NCBI GenBank assembly: GCA_039184055.1 | Contig: JBCDBH010000034.1 | Location: 1 to 27,146 of the forward strand | DNA: 27,146 nucleotides | Reading direction: 5' to 3' | Origin: JBCDBH01 sp039184055 | GTDB lineage: Bacteria; Acidobacteriota; Thermoanaerobaculia; Multivoradales; J023 | Shown: piece after piece, positions 23,766 to 27,146 of the stretch | Numbering within the stretch: the stretch's first letter is position 1 | Layout: each line of letters opens with the position of its first letter | Translations under genes and position numbers: made by a program | The notes under the pieces: generated by a model | The model's input: only the letters and a program-made list of their open reading frames with translations | Told to the model about the DNA's origin: nothing | Database searches by the model: none

Positions 23766-24896
23766 ATGCATCAGAAAACTATTCCTTTCCAGATCTTGGC
23801 GCTCTGTCTATTTTTATCATTGTGGTCGAGCGCCACGATCTCGGCTTCCGTCGATCATGGTGACGGCTGTGCCAGCGCGACCCAGGTGCCGATCGGTGGT
23901 TCGGCTCCGGGTTGGGGTGATTATTCTCGCGATCGTGACTATTTCTCCGTTCAGGTCGACGAGCCTGGACTTCTGGTCATCGAAGCTCGCCCGTCCTCGG
24001 CGTCCACGCCGCCATGGTTGCAGTTCTTGGGTCGCGATTGCTGGGGCTCCACCGAGGTCCGAGCGCTCGCTCGCAATGATCTACAACAAGTACTGGCGAT
24101 CGAGACAGCCGGACGTTACTTCTTCCGTGTCCAGGCGCAAGGTGACGGTGGTGGATACCAGGTCCGAACCGAGCTGCTGCGTCGGATCGACCGCGCCGAC
24201 ATCGAGCTCCAGGATCTCGGTCTCGATTCCAGTGTATGCCCGGCACGTCCGGCTTTCCGTGACGGCGATGGCACCACGAATGGCGACGACACCGTGGTGG
24301 TGGTCGATCCACCGGCCCCGACCACGGTTCCCGGTCTCGGCTCACGTGACGGTGACGGCACCACGAACGGTGATGACACGGTCGTGGTGGTCGATCCGCC
24401 GCAGCCGATGCAGTGGCGTCCGACCCTCTACATTCGTGACGGTGACGGCACCACGAATGGTGACGACACCGTGGTGGTGGTCGATCCACCGGCGCCGATC
24501 ATGCCTCCGGCGGACAAGGGTCGCTCGCTCGAGATCTTGACCTCCGTGTGGCGAGTGGATCTGGGCGCGGAGGTCGGTGGCCTGCCGGTCTTCGATCGCA
24601 ACCTCGGCGTGTCGGTCCACGGTGACTTGACCGACGACAAAGAAACCACGATCAGCTTCGAGGTCGCTCGCAGTGGTTGGTTGTCGATCGGTGGAACCGG
24701 AGGCGTGTTCGCGGGCCTCTATGACGGCGACGCCTGTACCCGTGCCACCCAACATGCGGCGCATCTGCACCTCGACCAAAGCGAGGGTGCGTATCTGGTG
24801 CCGGTTCATCCTGGACGTTACACGGTCCGCCTCGGTCAGATCACGTCGAGTGGAGCCTACCGACTCGACCTCCGGCTCTACGCCACCGGCGGTTGA
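23766..24896 (+). CDS. Secreted acidic tandem-repeat protein with flanking PPC-like domains (module B)
   Basis: This 376-residue exported protein is a paralogue of the one at 17388. AAGGAG at 23754-23759 favours the ATG over the GTG one codon earlier. The signal peptide covers about residues 1-28 (ILALCLFLSLWSSATISASV). The N-terminal domain shares DHG, a Cys, AT, GW.DY and DYF positions and a later LG..C with its paralogue (here HGDGCASATQVPIGGSAPGW). Residues about 165-244 hold three copies of RDGDGTTNGDDTVVVVDPP separated by Pro-rich spacers. The DGDGTTNGDD loop resembles EF-hand or dockerin-type calcium loops. The C-terminal domain is PPC-like (VHPGRYTVRLGQITSSGAYR). No catalytic or anchoring motif is seen. 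It is divergent from the sigma-like operon and ends just before a strong terminator. A surface or matrix protein that binds calcium is the best guess. Confidence 0.85.
   Translation: MHQKTIPFQILALCLFLSLWSSATISASVDHGDGCASATQVPIGGSAPGWGDYSRDRDYFSVQVDEPGLLVIEARPSSASTPPWLQFLGRDCWGSTEVRALARNDLQQVLAIETAGRYFFRVQAQGDGGGYQVRTELLRRIDRADIELQDLGLDSSVCPARPAFRDGDGTTNGDDTVVVVDPPAPTTVPGLGSRDGDGTTNGDDTVVVVDPPQPMQWRPTLYIRDGDGTTNGDDTVVVVDPPAPIMPPADKGRSLEILTSVWRVDLGAEVGGLPVFDRNLGVSVHGDLTDDKETTISFEVARSGWLSIGGTGGVFAGLYDGDACTRATQHAAHLHLDQSEGAYLVPVHPGRYTVRLGQITSSGAYRLDLRLYATGG
24258..24497 (+). repeat. Three-copy in-frame repeat of about 87-90 bp
   Basis: Copies begin at 24258, 24345 and 24435, so the periods are 87 and 90 bp. 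A 19-residue core (Arg, DGDGTTNGDD, TVVVVDPP) is invariant, while the Pro-rich spacers (8-11 residues) vary in sequence and length. The core is identical in protein but not in DNA at several third positions, so purifying selection acts on the residues. Confidence 0.95.
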
Positions 24897-24923
24897 TCGC
24901 GGCCTCGTCGATTGCGAGGGGAT

Positions 24924-24955
24924 GCCCACCGGCATGTGCCGGTGGGCCTTCTTTA
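24924..24955 (+). terminator. Intrinsic terminator after the module B secreted gene
   Basis: A perfect 10-bp GC-rich stem (24924-24933 with 24938-24947, ATGT loop) is followed by CTTCTTTA, 27 bases after the stop codon. It separates module B from the ABC1/UbiB-family gene. Confidence 0.9.
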
Positions 24956-25012
24956 TGGGCGAGGAGAATCAGTTTGCCGCATCGCGGCGCATCCTTGTGA
25001 TAGGAAGCAAGG

Positions 25013-26755
25013 ATGCATGACGAGCACGGCCCGACCGCCAGCGCCGCGACCACTACCCGTATCGATCGTCGTCGGCTGCGCAGGCTCCAACGTTTTTTCC
25101 TCCGGGTGATTCTCCACGTTGCGTGGTGGGACGTGGTGCTCGCCTTGCCGGTTTTGCGATTCTTACGATCCGAACCGATTCCACGGTGGTGTGCGTTGGC
25201 TCGTCGCTACCGAGCCTTGGCGGTCGAGTTCGGTGGCGTGTTGATCAAGCTCGGTCAGTACCTCAGCGTACGCGTGGATCTCTTGCCGATCGAAGTGGTC
25301 CGTGAGCTCTCCGGACTACAAGACGAGGTGCCGCCTGCTTCCTTCGAGGCCATTCGCGAACAGATCGATGCGGATTTCGATCGTCCGCTGGACGAGATCT
25401 TCGCTCATATCGACACCGAACCGCTCGGTGCGGCGTCTCTCGCCCAGGTACATGCCGCGCGTTTGACGGATGGGCGCGAGGTCGTGGTCAAGGTTCTTCG
25501 GCCTGGAATCGAGGTGCTGGTCGAAACCGACCTGATCGCCATCACGGCTTTCTTTCGTCGTCTCAAGATGTGGCGTTTCCTGCGTCGACGGGTCGATCTC
25601 GATTGGGTGGCTCGCGAGTTTGCCGACACCACGCGGGCCGAGCTCGATATGCGCGCCGAAGGCAAGAACGCCGAGCGATTCGCCGAGAACTTCGCGGAGG
25701 ATCCGACCGTCGAGATCCCGGCGATCATTTGGGAGGCGAGCTCACGGCACACCCTGACCGAGGAGAACGTAGGCTATATCCGAGTCGGTGATTTCGACGC
25801 TCTCGACCGTGCTGGAATTGACCGCACGATGCTCGCACGACGTCTCTTTCGTCTCTATCTCGAACAGACGTTTCTCCACCGTTTCGTTCACGCGGATCCT
25901 CATCCCGGTAACCTTTTCGTCAAGCCTCTCGCCGGTCCAGACGATCCAGAGGACTTTTCCGTGCTCCCGGGGCAGGACGTACCGGAAGCCGAAGAGCGTC
26001 CGTTTCAGGTCGTCTTCGTCGATTTCGGCATGGTGGCGGTGATTCCGCCACGTCTGACAGGGGCGCTCGAGGGAGTCCTGATCGGATTCGCGACGCGCGA
26101 TGCGAGCCGCATCGTTCGTGCCTACGCCAAATCGGGCACCTTGCTTCCAGGGGCTGATCTGGCGCAGATCGAAGAGACCCTCGAAAAGACGATGGACCGT
26201 TTCTGGGGAATCGAGCTCGGTCGAGCCTCCGAGCTGATGCGGAGCGAGGCGTCGACGATGTGGCGTGAGCTTCGCGACATCGTTCTCGAGACACCGATTC
26301 AAGTACAGGTCGATTTGCTTTTTTCGGTACGCGCGCTCGAAGTGCTGGCGGGTGTGGCGCTACGACTCGACCCGAATTTCAATCCCTGGCCAGAGGTCGG
26401 GCCATTCGCCACCCGCTTGATGCGTACCGCCGAAGGTGGGTTGGTGGCTCGGCTGCGTGACGTCGGGGAAGGTGTCGATGCTGTCCTCGGGCTGCCGGTG
26501 GCGAGCAAACGATTGATCGAGCAGACCCGGAGTGGCCGATTGGCGGTTCGGACTTCGTTCACCCCCGACGCACGCCGGCAACTCGATCGGATCGACCGCG
26601 GACTCGAACGACTCACCACCGCGGTGCTGCTTGCCGCGCTTTTTCTCGGCGGTGTGTTGATCTTCGATTCCGAGCCGCGCGCGGCCATCATCATGATGGC
26701 CGTGGCGGGTGCGTTGGCGTTCTTGGGAAGATTGCGCGCGTGGTGGAAGGGTTGA
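25013..26755 (+). CDS. ABC1/AarF/UbiB-family atypical protein kinase-like protein
   Basis: This 580-residue protein has the family's hallmark motifs in order: KxGQ (IKLGQYLSVRVDLLP, near residue 80), the Ala-rich nucleotide loop (LGAASLAQVHAARL), VVVKVLRPGI, catalytic RFVHADPHPGNLF near residue 300, and VFVDFGMV. Two membrane helices close the protein (about 539-575, VLLAALFLGGVLIF and AIIMMAVAGALAFL), the usual UbiB anchor. Bacterial UbiB proteins support ubiquinone or other isoprenoid-quinone synthesis, probably as ATPases that handle lipid intermediates. Whether this copy serves that pathway is not shown; no other ubi or men genes are in view, so no symbol is given. An AGGAAG site precedes the ATG. 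A variable insert (about 305-330) sits between the DPHPGN and DFG motifs. Confidence 0.92.
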   Translation: MHDEHGPTASAATTTRIDRRRLRRLQRFFLRVILHVAWWDVVLALPVLRFLRSEPIPRWCALARRYRALAVEFGGVLIKLGQYLSVRVDLLPIEVVRELSGLQDEVPPASFEAIREQIDADFDRPLDEIFAHIDTEPLGAASLAQVHAARLTDGREVVVKVLRPGIEVLVETDLIAITAFFRRLKMWRFLRRRVDLDWVAREFADTTRAELDMRAEGKNAERFAENFAEDPTVEIPAIIWEASSRHTLTEENVGYIRVGDFDALDRAGIDRTMLARRLFRLYLEQTFLHRFVHADPHPGNLFVKPLAGPDDPEDFSVLPGQDVPEAEERPFQVVFVDFGMVAVIPPRLTGALEGVLIGFATRDASRIVRAYAKSGTLLPGADLAQIEETLEKTMDRFWGIELGRASELMRSEASTMWRELRDIVLETPIQVQVDLLFSVRALEVLAGVALRLDPNFNPWPEVGPFATRLMRTAEGGLVARLRDVGEGVDAVLGLPVASKRLIEQTRSGRLAVRTSFTPDARRQLDRIDRGLERLTTAVLLAALFLGGVLIFDSEPRAAIIMMAVAGALAFLGRLRAWWKG

Positions 26756-26778
26756 GGAGAGCGGTGGGCCCGTCAGGA

Positions 26779-27146
26779 TCAGTCGCCCGTGGCGAGCAAC
26801 GATTCGAGCGCCTCGCGTAGGCCCCCGGGATCGACCCACGGCTGACTCAAGATCACTCGGCCTTCAGCATCGAGCACAAAAGCCGCCGACGGTGCCCGGC
26901 CCCAGCCGTTCCACATGGTGTCGCCATCGTCGTCGACCAGGATCGTTACGGGAAGCTCGAGATCGCTACCCGACCAGCGTGCTCGTTCGCGGCGCGCGGC
27001 GATGGTCTCCGGTTCGCCGAGACGCACCCCTGTCACTTTGTTGATCCACGGATCCCATTCGTCGTCGGAATAGGGGCTTGCGCTTCCCACGGGGTGTGCC
27101 TCGCGGGTATAGACGATGTAGAAGTCGACTCGGTCTTCATAAGCAG
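26779..27146 (-). CDS. Deiodinase/thioredoxin-like fold protein (5' end outside window)
   Basis: About 122 C-terminal residues are visible and the frame is open to the right edge, so the gene continues beyond it; the GTG at 27090 lies inside the domain. The visible part starts AYEDRVDFYIVYTREAHPVG, then NKVTGVRLGEPETIAARRER, then LELPVTILVDDDGDTMWNGW, then PSAAFVLDAEGRVILSQPWV. The DFxxVYxREAHP element, the cis-Pro-like LPVTILVDD and the APSAAFVLD strand fit the iodothyronine-deiodinase-like branch of the thioredoxin fold. Bacterial members are of unknown reaction; the CxxC or Sec/Cys site would lie in the missing N-terminal part. It converges on the UbiB-family gene with 23 bases between stops. 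Confidence 0.78.
   Translation of the reverse strand, partial: AYEDRVDFYIVYTREAHPVGSASPYSDDEWDPWINKVTGVRLGEPETIAARRERARWSGSDLELPVTILVDDDGDTMWNGWGRAPSAAFVLDAEGRVILSQPWVDPGGLREALESLLATGD

Overview
The window is a GC-rich bacterial chromosome segment with ordinary housekeeping genes at both ends and an accessory signalling and secretion block in the middle. Several traits point to Acidobacteriota, perhaps the Thermoanaerobaculia: Ser/Thr kinases with long TPR tails paired with an ECF sigma factor, a secreted trypsin-like protease whose C-terminal domain carries an FWFF...ELLVKVLNGC signature, a SprT-like HELLH protein, and an HTH-TPR regulator. The assignment rests on recalled family distributions; no rRNA or other marker is present.

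Left part (1-6029): the 3' end of a SprT-like metallopeptidase gene overlaps a GT-C-type membrane glycosyltransferase-like gene. A ParE-type toxin-antitoxin pair and a small PstS-like periplasmic protein follow on the minus strand. Next is a 373-bp gene-free stretch with RNA-like inverted repeats, then a DUF420 membrane protein whose 3' end overlaps the convergent tRNA thiouridylase gene mnmA. An exported coiled-coil protein is divergent to mnmA.

Middle-left (6017-13419): one 1199-codon minus-strand frame joins an RND/MMPL exporter to a family-5 solute-binding protein through a lipoprotein-signal-like segment. An HTH-TPR regulator split by a frameshift follows, with a small divergent gene next to it. 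A secreted serine protease carries a run of 16 G inside its conserved C-terminal domain.

Core (13544-24896): two similar modules lie side by side. Module A is an ECF sigma factor and a receptor-like Ser/Thr kinase with a TPR tail, divergent from a secreted protein with six 22-23-residue Asp-rich repeats. Module B is a sigma-like regulator, a single-pass membrane protein and a second kinase-TPR gene, divergent from a second secreted protein. The two secreted proteins share an architecture (signal peptide, PPC-like domain, hypervariable acidic repeats, PPC-like domain) and a repeat consensus (Arg, acidic loop, Asp-Asp, Val/Ile-rich strand, Asp). I infer that each regulator-kinase set controls or senses its neighbouring secreted repeat protein. 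This is the best candidate for an undescribed system in the window.

Right part (24924-27146): a strong intrinsic terminator ends module B's secreted gene. An ABC1/UbiB-family atypical kinase gene and the 3' part of a deiodinase/thioredoxin-like gene, which runs off the right edge, complete the window.
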